NCBI GenBank assembly: GCA_963575745.1
Contig: CAUYUJ010014616.1
Span: 911,097 to 975,096 of the forward strand
Direction: 5' to 3'
DNA from: Prorocentrum cordatum
Lineage: Eukaryota > Sar > Dinophyceae > Prorocentrales > Prorocentraceae
Length of the DNA stretch: 64,000 bases
Part shown: piece by piece, positions 42,531-52,639 of the stretch
Layout of the letters: every line of letters starts with the position of its first letter
Numbering within the stretch: position 1 is the stretch's first letter
Made by a program: the position numbers and the translations under genes
The notes under the pieces: generated by a model
Databases searched by the model: none
What the model was told of the DNA's origin: nothing
Seen by the model: only the letters and a program-made list of their open reading frames with translations

Positions 42531-43529
42531 TTGGGGGAAATGATGTGCGGGCGAAAAGCGCAATGAGCAATTCATCATTGACTTGGTTAATTCTCCTGTA
42601 TGCAAAAAAAACAATAGACTCTACACCCCTCCCCCCTCGGAGTTCACGACCACCCCTCGCGATCTATATCTATATATATGTGTATATATATAATACATGC
42701 GATTCTGCCACATCGTCCATCCGAAATATGAACTCGTACCGCCCGAGCCGAGCCGGTGTCGACCCCCCCCCGCCATCTTTGGCAAAAGTCCTGATGCGCG
42801 CGCTCTCGTTTATCAGCAATCATGGGCTTCCAAGAATACCTTGCAACAGATAGGACGAAGTTCACAGGCGCTCTCCGTCTTGCGCGCATGCTGAAGTCCT
42901 TGAATAAAAGTTGGTTCCGTAGGAATGAAATAATCGAGCGTCACGAAATCATATTGTAAACATTAGGTTTTGCAACAAGAGCTCCCAACATCAAGAAAAC
43001 TTCGCTCGCGCTCTTTCGAATCTGTTTAATGTAAAACTGTTGTTCCGCATGCTTATAACATGCTTCCTAATGGCCTCTCGCGCGCGCGCGTGTCCAAATC
43101 GTTCGAACGCCCATGCGCGCGTGCTGTCGCAAGAATTTTGAGCAACAAATGGGACGAAGTGCACCCGCGCGTCGTCGCGCGCATGCCACAGTCCTTGAAT
43201 AAGAAAAAACGGCTTCATAAGGACTTCAAAATCCAGCGCCGTGGGAACATCTAAAAACACACGGTGTTGCAACGTCAGTTTTCAAGAATTCGCGCGATCG
43301 CGGTCATGCGGATTCTTAAGGAAACCACCGATGCTTCAACATGTTCATCAGATTCTGCCAAACGGGCATCTCGCGCCGCATGTCGAACTCATTCGAACGC
43401 CCTTGCGCGCATGCTGGGGGGGGGGGGCGCGACCTGTGTCAAATAATACTACGCGAACCAATCGCGCCCGTGGCCGCGCGCGCATGTCGAACTCTTTCAA
43501 AGCCCTTCATCGCCGACGCGACGACATCG
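42531..43529. repeat. AT-rich spacer with CG-palindrome repeats
   Basis: A (TATA)-type tract lies at 42661-42695. Three related stretches (43046-43130, 43319-43412, 43451-43510) carry GCGCGCGCATGTCGAACTC, TTCGAACGCCC and GCGCGC. No gene is recognised. Confidence 0.5.
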
Positions 43530-43875
43530 TCATCGTTATCGGCGGGCGTGATCAACATCGGCGCCGTCATTGGCCTTGCCGTCGTCATCGCCACGTGCGT
43601 CACCATCGTTGCTATCATAATCATGTCTACCGTTGTTGGCGTCGCCAGGATACCACGCCCACCCATGTCACCGACTCGCACTGAACTGAAGTGCCCGTTG
43701 GGAACTGTCCAGCGGTCAGCGCCACCGCGGCCGCGTCGGTCGCGCCAAACTAGCTGGTCGTTGTGCGCGCGGGCATGCGCGGGCTAGCGCGGCCGCAGCG
43801 ATGCACTAGCCAACGCCAAGCACTCAACGCAATCGCCGCCGCATGGGTTTTGCAAGCCAAGTTGCGGGTGGGTGG
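43530..43875 (+). repeat. Dispersed repeat family D, copy 3
   Basis: Same ordered landmarks as at 38130-38490 and 42160-42530. Confidence 0.7.
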
Positions 43876-44654
43876 GTGGGATGTTTGCAACAAAGAGCAC
43901 GGAATGTGTCAGCTCGCTTGTGAAAAATCAAAATAACTTTATACACTATACCATGTGTTGCGTCGCGTCGGTTGCAACGTATATGTTGCAACGTATATGT
44001 TGTACCACACGAGAAAAGAAACCACCTCAACGGTTGCAAATCGAGGGTACAAAGGGTTCCACTGTGCGGGGCCCACACGAACAACGATGACATATACATG
44101 GCGGGAAATGCCGAAAACGATGCCGATACACATTGCGGGAAATTGGCCATGACCAATGGCCAGGGTTGACCGGAGAGGTTGGGGCGGGGTTGGCCAAAGA
44201 GTTGGATTGGGCAGTCTTTCGATATGATGTTTGTTCCATCACCTCTTCTTTGCGCGACGCCGATGACGGGGCCGCCGCGGACGCGCCAGCCGGCCCAAAC
44301 GTGCGCGGCGGGCGGGCGCGCAGGGCCATCTAGCCGCCAGCCGCGCGCGGCGATGCAGGAGAAGTCGGGCCGCCGCCGGGAAGGGGGCAGAGGGGGCGGG
44401 GGAAGGGTGGAGGAAGGAGGGAGGAGGTGGAGAGGAAGAACGGGGGCTGAAAGGGGGGAGGGTGGTTGGTTCGTTGTTGAGCTGGTGGGCCGGAGGGAGG
44501 AAAGGGTGAGCGGGAACGGGGGAAGGGGAGGAGGGGAGGGGGGACGGGGCACCACGGCGCGGTCCTCGAGAGGGTGGCAAGGGAGGGCTGGCCCGACCAT
44601 GCCCTTTCTGGTCCGTCCCCAAGGCCCATCCAAAGACGGTTTGGTCCTCGAGGG
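43876..44654. other. Spacer, no gene recognised
   Basis: A duplicated GTTGCAACGTATAT lies at 43973-43998. The rest is GC-rich with uninformative frames. Confidence 0.4.
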
Positions 44655-44830
44655 GGGGAGGAGGAGGAGGAGGAGGAGGAGGAGGAGGAGGAGGAGGAGG
44701 AGGAGTGAGGAGGAGGAGGAGGAGGAGGAGGAGGAGGCGGAGGCGGAGGAGGAGGAGGCGGAGGAGGAGGAGGAGGAGGAGGCGGAGGCGGAGGAGGAGG
44801 AGGCGGACGAGGAGGAGGAGGAGGAGGAGG
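44655..44830 (+). repeat. (GAG)n microsatellite with GCG variants
   Basis: About 175 bp. Frames through it are poly-Glu, Arg, Gly, Pro, Leu or Ser. Confidence 0.92.
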
Positions 44831-46045
44831 GCTCCGATGGGGGCCACTCGTTGGTCAGGCCTGGTCGAGCCTGGGGCTGTGGTGTCTGCGGGGCTCGGAA
44901 GGCCTCGGGGGCTCGTGTCGTGGCCACCCCCCTGCCCAGGGAGCCCCATTATCGCGCCGGTCGCTCACCAGTCCCATAGGCGTTGGGTCGTTGGGGGGCG
45001 GTCTGCTGTGGGTCGGGAGCTGGCTGGGCCGGGCGTGGTCTCTGAAATTGGTGGGTCTCCTGCATATGTGGGGCCCACGGGCGAGGGCAGACCCGCCTGC
45101 TGGCGCAGGAGTGCCCCCCTCCCGCCAGGCGTGAGAAAAGGCTGCGGCTCGGTGAGCTCGGGCGGGCCTCTGCCGTCTTCGGGCGGGGCGCGAACCCCAT
45201 GCGGGGGTCTGCTGGGGTCTGCCTGTCCCCCCGGGCCTTGTGGAAGTCGATTACTGGAGAGGAAGCATGCTGCCAAATAATTTCCAGGTGTCTAAAAGAT
45301 GTTTCAAATAGGTTCTAACATGTGTACATAGGTCTGAACATGGTTGACACATGTTGAGAGCATGCTTTACACTTTACACATGTTAAACACAGTTATAATT
45401 CAATGACCGGACTGTCGGAGTGTCCATTGTCATGGCATCCACACCCCTGGCCCTCACGAGGGCCCGCTCGGAGGCGCCCGCAGGCCCGCCTGGAGGCTCC
45501 CGCCTCGGCCCGTGCAGCCTTGGCTGTCCCCGAGGCTTGGGGCTCCTGTCTCGGGAGGGCTCCCGCAGGCCTCGTCAGGAGCACATCCAGAAAGGGGAGC
45601 TGAGATCCTGGAGCACGATGCTTTCGGGAATTTGTCGGAAAGCGCGTTCTTCAATGCTGAGAGGGCGGGGTCGGTTTGTTGACAACGCCGCGCCCGAGTC
45701 AGCAGGACTCCGTCGGCATTGGAGTGGCGCCGACCCCGCGATCACCGAATTCAGAAGTCTTCTGTTCATTTTGGACGAGGCTTGCAGGTAGGTGATCGAG
45801 TTCTGCAGAGCGGAATTCGTCTCGTTAGGACACAGGAGGCGCACAGAGGGGAGGGGGGACGGGAGGGCGAGGGGGGAAAGGTCGTCGTCGAACGGCGGCA
45901 TCAGCACGAAGTTGCGTTCAGTCACCGCAAGGCTCACAGAGGGACAGGCGGACGGCGCGGCGAGAATATCTCAGCAGGATCACCTTTCCAAGGACAGTGA
46001 CACTGACTGGAGTCACTGGGGGGGGAAAAACAAAAAACAAAACAA
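44831..46045. other. Spacer, no gene recognised
   Basis: A GC-rich part (44831-45280), a lower-GC part with ACATGTT repeats (45290-45395), then sequence with frames on both strands (45400-46000) and no recognisable domain. Confidence 0.4.
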
Positions 46046-47560
46046 TTAGCCTCTGGCGAAGGACCCAACCATACGCAATTGTGGATACAGCAATTATGAA
46101 TACCATCTTCGCCCGCGCTCCCTATGTGGCCACGGTTTCCCGCCGGAGCCCGACATGCTCAGGGACACGTTTGTGGCCGTCTTCGCGGGCGCCGACGACC
46201 ACGAGGACGGCGCCCCCCTGACCGAAGAGCAGAAACAGGAAAGGGTTCTGAGAGCCATGAGGGAGATTGCCATTGGCGCCTTCGGTGGAGCTCCCTATGG
46301 GGCCACGATCCTCGTGAGGGGTGCGCCGAAATGGCCCGAGGCCGCCATGCGAATCCTGCCACTGGGGGCCTTCGGTGGAGCTCCCTATGGGGCCACGATC
46401 CTCGTGAGGGGTGCGCCAAATGGGGCGGGGCCACCATGCGAACGCAGCCACTGGGGCCTTCGGTGGAGCTCCCTATGGGGCCACAATCCTCGTGAGGGGT
46501 GTGCCGAAATGGGGCGGGGTCGCCATGCGAACGCTGCCACTGGGGCCTTCGGTGGAGCTCCCTATGGGGCCACAATCCTCGTGAGGGGTGTGCCGAAATA
46601 GGTGGTGGGGAGGCATGCGGACCCTGCCACTGGGGCCTTCGGTGGAGCTCGCTATGGGGCCACGAAACGTGTGAGGGGTGTGCCGAAATGGGTGGTGGGA
46701 AGGCATGCGGACCCTGCCACTGGGGCCTTCGGTGGAGCTCCCTATGGGGCCACGAAACGTGTGAGGGGTGTGCCGAAATGGGTGGTGGGGAGGCATGCGG
46801 ACCCTGCCACTGGGGCCTTCGGTGGAGCTCCCTATGGGGCCACGAAACGTGTGAGGGGTGTGCCGAAATGGGTGGTGGGGAGGCATGCGGACCCTGCCAC
46901 TGGGGCCTTCGGTGGAGCTCCCTATGGGGCCACGAAACGTGTGAGGGGTGTGCCGAAATGGGTGGTGGGGAGGCATGCGGACCCTGCCACTGGGGCCTTC
47001 GGTGGAGCTCCCTATGGGGCCACGAAACGTGTGAGGGGTGTGCCGAAATGGGTGGTGGGGAGGCATGCGGACCCTGCCACTGGGGCCTTCGGTGGAGCTC
47101 CCTATGGGGCCACGAAACGTGTGAGGGGTGTGTGCATGCGAAATGGGGCCTTCGGTGGAGCTCCCTATGGGGCCACGAAACGCATGCGGGACCCTGCCAC
47201 TGGGCCTTCGGTGGAGGGAAACGCTGCCTCCGCATGCGGGCCAGTGGGACCTTCGGTGGAGCTCCCTATGGGGCTACGAAACGCTGCCCTGGGCGGGGGA
47301 ACCGCATGCGGGCTGTGCCACTGTGACCTTCGGTGGAGCTCCCTATGGGGCAACGAAACGCTGCCCTGGGTGGGGGAACCGCATGCGGGCTGTGCCACTG
47401 GGACCTTCGGTGGAGCTCCCTATGGGGCTACGAAACGCTGCCCTGGGCGGGGGAACCGCATGCGGGCTGTTCCACTGGGACCTTCGGTGGAGCTCCCTAT
47501 GGGGCTGCGAAACGTTGCCCTGGGTGGGGGAACCGCAACACCACGGGATGGTTGGGGAAA
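46046..47560 (+). mobile_element. Satellite element copy 6 (most homogeneous)
   Basis: The left terminus is TTAGCCTCTGGCGAAGGACC (46046 on) and the right terminus CACGGGATGGTTGGGG (47540-47557). Units are 88-90 bp. From about 46601 to 47110 six units of exactly 90 bp are almost identical, evidence of recent amplification. Later units (47215-47530) are a second subtype with CTGCCCTGGG and GGAACCGCATGCGGGCTGT. Confidence 0.85.
46131..46263 (+). pseudogene. Captured coding-like fragment inside the satellite element
   Basis: Between two normal repeat landmarks (CCCTATGTGGCCACG and TTGCCATTGGCGCCTTCGG), about 130 bp unlike the satellite unit read in one frame as FPPEPDMLRDTFVAVFAGAD, then DHEDGAPLTEEQKQERVLRA and MREIA. 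This acidic, helix-like stretch has protein-like composition and is not found in the other six copies. I do not recognise the source protein. Confidence 0.4.
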
Positions 47561-48597
47561 AAAACGCTGCCCCTCAAAGGCGAGAGAGGCTCGAACACCA
47601 GACGGACTGGCGCCATCCCAGGCCAAGAGGGGCAACAGAGGCGAACAGGGGCCAGAGTGAAGAGCACTGACCCCTCGCATAGACTGAAGAACTGAAACAC
47701 AGGAGCTATGACTCGATGCACTAAGCGGCCACGGACAGACTGGCGTGGAGAAGAGCAGCCAGCATGCTGAGCGACGGACCGCTGACCAGGGGGAAAGTCA
47801 GCGGCCGAAGAAGCAGCGAACCAGGCAGCAGTGCGGGGGCGGACCCGCAACGAGGAAACCTGAAGCCTTGCACTGCACGGCGGCTGCGCAGAAGACACAT
47901 TGAGAGCTACGAAAGCAGGAGGAGCTGGAGGAGCTGGACAAGGCGGGCAAACGTCGAGTCCCGAGTCCCGAAAAACACCGACAGATTGGGGGGGGGCGGC
48001 GGGGGTGACCCGCGACGAGGAAGCGGCCTACAGAGGCAAAATGGTAATCCGAGGGCCGTGCTGCCGACAGACCAAGCACGATTGGGGCCTCAACGGTGAC
48101 AGCGATCGTCGATCGTCGCATTCACCTGCTGCTGCGATTGGGCCGCGGAATTGCACGCCGTCGTGCTGCACATGCTGGGGTGTACCTCGAAGCAGGTCGG
48201 GCTGGGGCGGCTGCTACCGAAGTCGACGAGCACGGAGGAGGAAATGTCTGCCATTCAGTCCGCCCTGGGGTTGTCGTTGGGGTAGCCCAGGAAGCAGCAC
48301 ACGAATGGACAGCTGGCGACCACGCTGAATGCCTGGCGGTGAGCCACATAGCGTGTAGCTGACGAGGTGCGTCCAACGAGCCCAAGGAACCTGGAAGAAG
48401 TTGCCCAGTCGCCATCCCCGAAGCCATCTGCCTGTCCAGATTGCGCCCTCCACATGGACTTCTCGCACCATCTCTACTGACGCACATGGCTTCCATCATG
48501 GAGCTAGAGGGCCCCCAGAGACCTGCCTGGCGCAAATGCGCCAACCCCAGGCGCCGACTGCGCCCAGCCCGACCACAAGAAGTCCAAGACTCAGGCG
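47561..48597. other. Spacer, no gene recognised
   Basis: Frames on both strands lack recognisable domains. A G-run hairpin-like stretch lies near 47990-48005. Confidence 0.4.
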
Positions 48598-49248
48598 TCG
48601 GGCGGCCATGGCGGGCGCGTTCCCTTCGACAAGATCCCCATGGTCATTCGCAAGCTGGCACTCGTCAACGGTCGGGAGCTGGCAGACCTAGGAGCTGCGC
48701 GTCACGCGAGGTACGAGATGGACGCAGGCCAGGGCACGATTGCAGCCGCGGTCGCGGCAGGAGCGGTATACAACGAGACGAGCAAAGAGATGAAGCGGCG
48801 CGCAGACGCTGGAGAACAGGTGAACCACGAGAAGCGGGCGGCTCCGCATCTACAAATATTCGCGGCAGCGCGGGAGCACGGAGAGACAGAGCCGACGGCG
48901 GAAGAAGCAGATCCCTCGAGTCGTGCACGGGCGGAAAAGCTCAAGAAAGACATGCGAACCATCTGGGGCGAGGAGCTGTCGAGTGCGGAGCTGCCCGCGG
49001 TTGCTCGAGCGGCCCAGTATTTTCGGGTCAGATTGCATCGCGAAGTAGAGGGCCAGAAGGGCAAGGCCATTTTCTTGTGCAATATGGATTTGCATCACGA
49101 GTCGGGCTCGGCGATGGGCCCGACGATCGAGACTTTGGCGGCGGCGGGGGGGTGGCCCTCCTTTCAGGCTTGGCGCCGCGGGGCCCGCTGGTGCGAGAGA
49201 TTTCGAAGTCTCTCGATCAGGGGCCCTCGGCGTAGGACAGAGGAGTGA
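48598..49248 (+). CDS. Unrecognised coding-like ORF
   Basis: An open frame reads GGHGGRVPFDKIPMVIRKLA, LVNGRELADLGAARHARYEM, then a helical, charged region (NETSKEMKRRADAGEQVNHE), AEKLKKDMRTIWGEELSSAE, FRVRLHREVEGQKGKAIFLC and a stop at 49246-49248. The first ATG gives 202 residues. Balanced composition, including Lys, Glu, Asp and Met, sets it apart from the GC shadows around it. The alternation of helices resembles the conserved hypothetical proteins often found with dinoflagellate retroelements, but I cannot name a family. It may be one exon or a fragment. Confidence 0.45.
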   Translation, partial: SGGHGGRVPFDKIPMVIRKLALVNGRELADLGAARHARYEMDAGQGTIAAAVAAGAVYNETSKEMKRRADAGEQVNHEKRAAPHLQIFAAAREHGETEPTAEEADPSSRARAEKLKKDMRTIWGEELSSAELPAVARAAQYFRVRLHREVEGQKGKAIFLCNMDLHHESGSAMGPTIETLAAAGGWPSFQAWRRGARWCERFRSLSIRGPRRRTEE

Positions 49249-49745
49249 GTTCCCCCTTGAAGATGTAAGCAGCAGCAGTGTAGACCGCAGTCGCGTGCGG
49301 TTTGCTAGTAGGTTCCCAAATGATGGCAAGTAGCGCTGCATCATTAGTAGCAGCAGGAAACACATCATGAACAAATCGCTCGGGCAGTTAGCAGGCCTCC
49401 AGCTAATATTCCAGAAGGGCTCGCAGCAGTTAGCGCTCCTGATATCCCTGTAATTAGTTTGCCCTCGAATCGTGGCAGAGGAGACCGACACCCTGGGAGG
49501 GGGAGGCGCGGGGCGGGCTCTGGTGGGCGGGAGAAGGGAAGCGGTCGTCGCGCATGATGCACGGGCCCCCGCAGAAGGCTGCGTGCCTATTGGGGTGCCC
49601 GTCGGCCAGCGCAGTGTTTACTGTGAGCCTTAGAGGGGCTCGCAACGTGAGACGTCTGGTTTCGAAGGAACCCTCTCAGAGATCAGTCAAGTTTGTTCCG
49701 AGCTTCGCGGTCGGTACCTTTACAGGGACTCCACGAGGATCTGTT
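49249..49745. other. Spacer, no gene recognised
   Basis: AGCAG-containing unique sequence with short frames only. Confidence 0.45.
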
Positions 49746-49747
49746 AT

Positions 49748-49990
49748 GCTCTGCGCTGGTCTGCTCTGCTCTGCTCTGCTCTGCTCTGCTCTGCTCTGCT
49801 CTGCTCTGCTCTGCTCTGCTCCTCCTCCTCCTCCTCCTCCTCCTCCTCCTCCTCCCCCTCCTCTTCCTCCTCCTCCTCCTCCTCCTTATCATCATCCTCA
49901 TCCTGCTTTTCCTCCTCCTACTGTGCCTCCTCGTCCTCCTCCTCCTCCTCGTCCTCATCCTCCTTGCCCTCATTCTCGTATACGTAGACC
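49748..49990 (+). repeat. (CTCTG)n then (CTC)n compound microsatellite
   Basis: About 14 perfect CTCTG pentamers (49748-49819), then CTC with a CTTATCATCATCCTCATCC segment that recurs at 51046. Confidence 0.92.
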
Positions 49991-50053
49991 TCGTGGCAGG
50001 GCGCAAAGCGGATACGCCGACCGCCCATGTCCTTGCCCGTGCCCACGCCGATA

Positions 50054-50380
50054 CTAAAAATTGGGGGTGCCCATACACGCGGCCGCAAGCCCCTGCACAG
50101 GTGTGCTGGGTGGGGCTGGCGCTGCCGGCGGCTCCTCCTGCATAGCCTGCTGACGGCTGTGCTCCTGTAGGGCCGCTTTAATCGGGAGCGCGGCTGATGG
50201 GTTGAAAAAGGCGACGGCGCCGCATGTGCAAACGGTGCACGCCTCGCTCGCGGGGTCGGCGCCGGGGCCTGCCAGGTTTTCCTGCGAGGCGGTGGTGCTC
50301 GGGATGAGGTCGATGTCGCTGGCGATGGTGGTGATACTGTTGGCGGAGAGCACCTGGACGATGATGTAGTACAGTGAGCG
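50054..50380 (-). CDS. Candidate minus-strand coding fragment
   Basis: The minus strand reads SLYYIIVQVLSANSITTIAS, then DIDLIPSTTASQENLAGPGA, ASEACTVCTCGAVAFFNPSA and a Gln/Pro/Ala tail to a stop at 50054. The composition is protein-like at the start, but there is no recognised family and no clear start. Low confidence. Confidence 0.25.
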   Translation of the reverse strand, partial: RSLYYIIVQVLSANSITTIASDIDLIPSTTASQENLAGPGADPASEACTVCTCGAVAFFNPSAALPIKAALQEHSRQQAMQEEPPAAPAPPSTPVQGLAAACMGTPNF

Positions 50381-50550
50381 GCTTGAATAAGGAACAGTTA
50401 CTTTTCAAAAGGGGCTCGGTCGTTCCTTAGATTTTACATGCGTTAGTTACAGTTCCTTATGCGTTCTGTATTATTTATCGTTCCTTATGCGTTATTCCTT
50501 GGGATACAAAGGGGCTTCGTTCCTTATTGATCGTTCCTTAGGTCAGGCCG
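50381..50550 (+). repeat. CGTTCCTTATGCGTT short repeat
   Basis: GTTCCTTAnGCGTT or GTTCCTTA recurs about seven times in 170 bp. Confidence 0.7.
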
Positions 50551-50872
50551 ATGACTGTACTGGGTCGGACCTCTGTTCCAGAGCGCTGCTTCGCATGCTT
50601 CGGGACGGCGGCGCCTCGACAAGGCTCCAATGCGGCCGTACATTCTGGCCTCCCGCGCTCGTTGTGACCTCCTCGATGGAATTGTCGATGTACCTGTATG
50701 CTTGGGCTGGCACACGGGCGGGCAGCCCCCCACTCGGCTCGTTACAGCATTGAAAGCTCCGCGTAGGGGGCCAGCGGCGGCCATGGCGCGACTCTTGCGG
50801 GTGCCGCGCCTGGGCGTCGCCTCTGCTTGGAGGGAGGACACGCCCCAATCAATCGCTCGCCAGGCAACACTT
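50551..50872. other. Spacer, no gene recognised
   Basis: GC-rich unique sequence with no domain. Confidence 0.4.
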
Positions 50873-51150
50873 CTCCTCCTCCTCCTCCTCCTCCTCCTCC
50901 TCCTCCTCCTCCTCCTCCTCCTCCTCCTCCTCCTCCTCCTCCTCCTCCTCCTCCTCCTCCTCCTCCTCCTCCTCCTCCTCTCCTCCTCTCCTCCTCCTCC
51001 TCCTCCTCCTCCTCCTCCTCCTCCTCTCCTCCTCCTCCTCCTCTTCCTTATCATCATCCTCATCCTGCTTTTCCTCCTCCTACTGCGCCTCCTCGTCCTC
51101 CTCCTCCTCCTCGTCCTCCTCCTCCTTCTCCTCCTCGTTTCTCTCTCGTC
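50873..51150 (+). repeat. (CTC)n microsatellite
   Basis: About 160 bp pure, then variants and the same CTTATCATCATCCTCATCC segment as at 49886. Confidence 0.93.
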
Positions 51151-51404
51151 CTCCCCCTCCCCCTTCTCCTCCTCCGCCCTCCTTTCCGGGCCTTCCCTCC
51201 TAAGGGGGCGTTGCATCCGCCGACCGCCCGACGCGCCCGCCGCCTTCTGGCTCGAGTGCGAAGGGAGGGCCACCAGGCGAGCACCCGTACAAGACACACT
51301 GACGGGCGTTGACGCGCCCGTGCGATGCCAGAGCCGATGCAGCTACGGCGCAGGCGATTCTCGGGGAGGGTCTTCAACACGTTCTCTTCCTCAACGTCCT
51401 CCTC
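51151..51404. other. Spacer between CTC tracts
   Basis: GC-rich unique sequence with no gene recognised. Confidence 0.4.
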
Positions 51405-52010
51405 TTAGTCGTCCTCCTCGTCCTCCTCCTCCTCCTCCTCCTTCTCCACCTCCCCCCCTCATCCTTTTCCTCTTCCTCCTACTCCTACTCCTCCTCCTCC
51501 TCCTCCTCCTCCTCCTCCTCCCCCTCCTTCTCCTCCTCCACCTCCTCCTCCTCATCATCATCATCATCATCCTCTTCCTCTCCTCCTCCTTCCCCTCCTC
51601 CTCCTCCTTCTCAACCTCCTCCTTGTTCTCATCCTCCTATTCCTCCCTCCTCCTCCTCCTCCTCCTCCCTCCTCCCCTCCTCCTCCTCCTCCTCCTCCTC
51701 CTCCTCCTCCCCTCCTCCTCCCCCTCCTCCTCCCTCCTCTCCTCCTTCTCCTCCTCCTTCTCCTCCTTCTCCTCCTCCCCCTCCTCCACCACCTCCTCCC
51801 CCTCCTCCGCTCCGCCTCCCCTCTCTCCTCCTCCTCCTCCTCCTCCTCCTCCTCCTCCTCCTCCTCCTCCTCCTCCTCCTCCTCCTACTCCTCCTCCTCA
51901 TCATCCTCATCCTCATCCTCATCCTCCTCCTCTGTTCCCTGCTCCTCCTCCTTCTCCTCCTCCTCTTCCTCTTCCTCTTCCTCTTCCTCCTCTTCTCCTC
52001 ACTCGAACGG
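51405..52010 (+). repeat. Long impure (CTC)n tract
   Basis: About 600 bp of CTC with CCC, CTT, CAT and CTA variants and a (CTCATC)n segment at 51898-51925. Confidence 0.93.
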
Positions 52011-52639
52011 TAGCTCATTGTCCAGCGCCTTGTTTCTCACCTTTGCTGGCCCGCTGCGCTGTCTCGGCTCAAGGCCTGATCAGTGCTCCGTGCCCGCCTT
52101 AGACGCGCCTTAGACATTCCGGCCTAGACCATCATACGCTGCATTTCCGTTACGGAAAATACCGTGTCTTTTCTTACATCTTCCTTCCTAGTCGAAAGCA
52201 GAGCAGGTTCACCCTTGCTCCAACCACGGCCGCCATGTTTCGCCTCGCGTCGGCCGCGATGACTTACTCCGCCGCCTTCGCATTCGGTTAATCGCCTTCA
52301 ACATCTACGCCTTCGTGCCCTTCCTCCCCTTCGCTATGGCAAGAGACGTTCCTTTACGGTCCGTCGGGGCTGTACCAGCCCATCCGCCAAGACCCGCGAC
52401 AGGGAGTGCGCACACCGCCTTCAACACGTCCACCTTCGTGCACCTTTCTCCGCTTGCTATGGCAGGAGACGTTTCCCGAGCGTCCGTCGGGGCATCCGCC
52501 CAATCGCCAAGACCAGTGATCAAGAACGTGCACAACCTGTGCTTCACCAAGAACAACGTCAACAAGATCTACAAGGACCGCCCTGCGACCCATCCCAGAC
52601 ACGCTCGGACTGTGCCCAGGCAACTCGCGGAGCCCAAAC
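52011..52639 (+). repeat. Spacer with a 123-bp tandem duplication
   Basis: The duplicated units begin near 52290 and 52413 and share CGCCTTCAACA, CACCTTCGTGC-like, GCTATGGCAnGAGACGTT and GTCCGTCGGGGC. The unit length is 41 codons, so a frame stays open (MARDVPLRSVGAV / MAGDVSRASVGAS), but no function is evident. Confidence 0.55.

Noticed and set aside
45400-46000. Plus- and minus-strand ORFs near 45.6-45.9 kb
   Set aside because: No domain, no start or splice context, and comparable frames on both strands.
46601-47110. CRISPR-like array
   Set aside because: Units are contiguous tandem repeats without unique spacers, in a eukaryotic context.
46159-47235. A 358-codon minus-strand repetitive protein and plus-strand counterparts over the satellite
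   Set aside because: The 90-bp unit is stop-free in several frames; no start context or domain; the same array in other copies is interrupted by indels.
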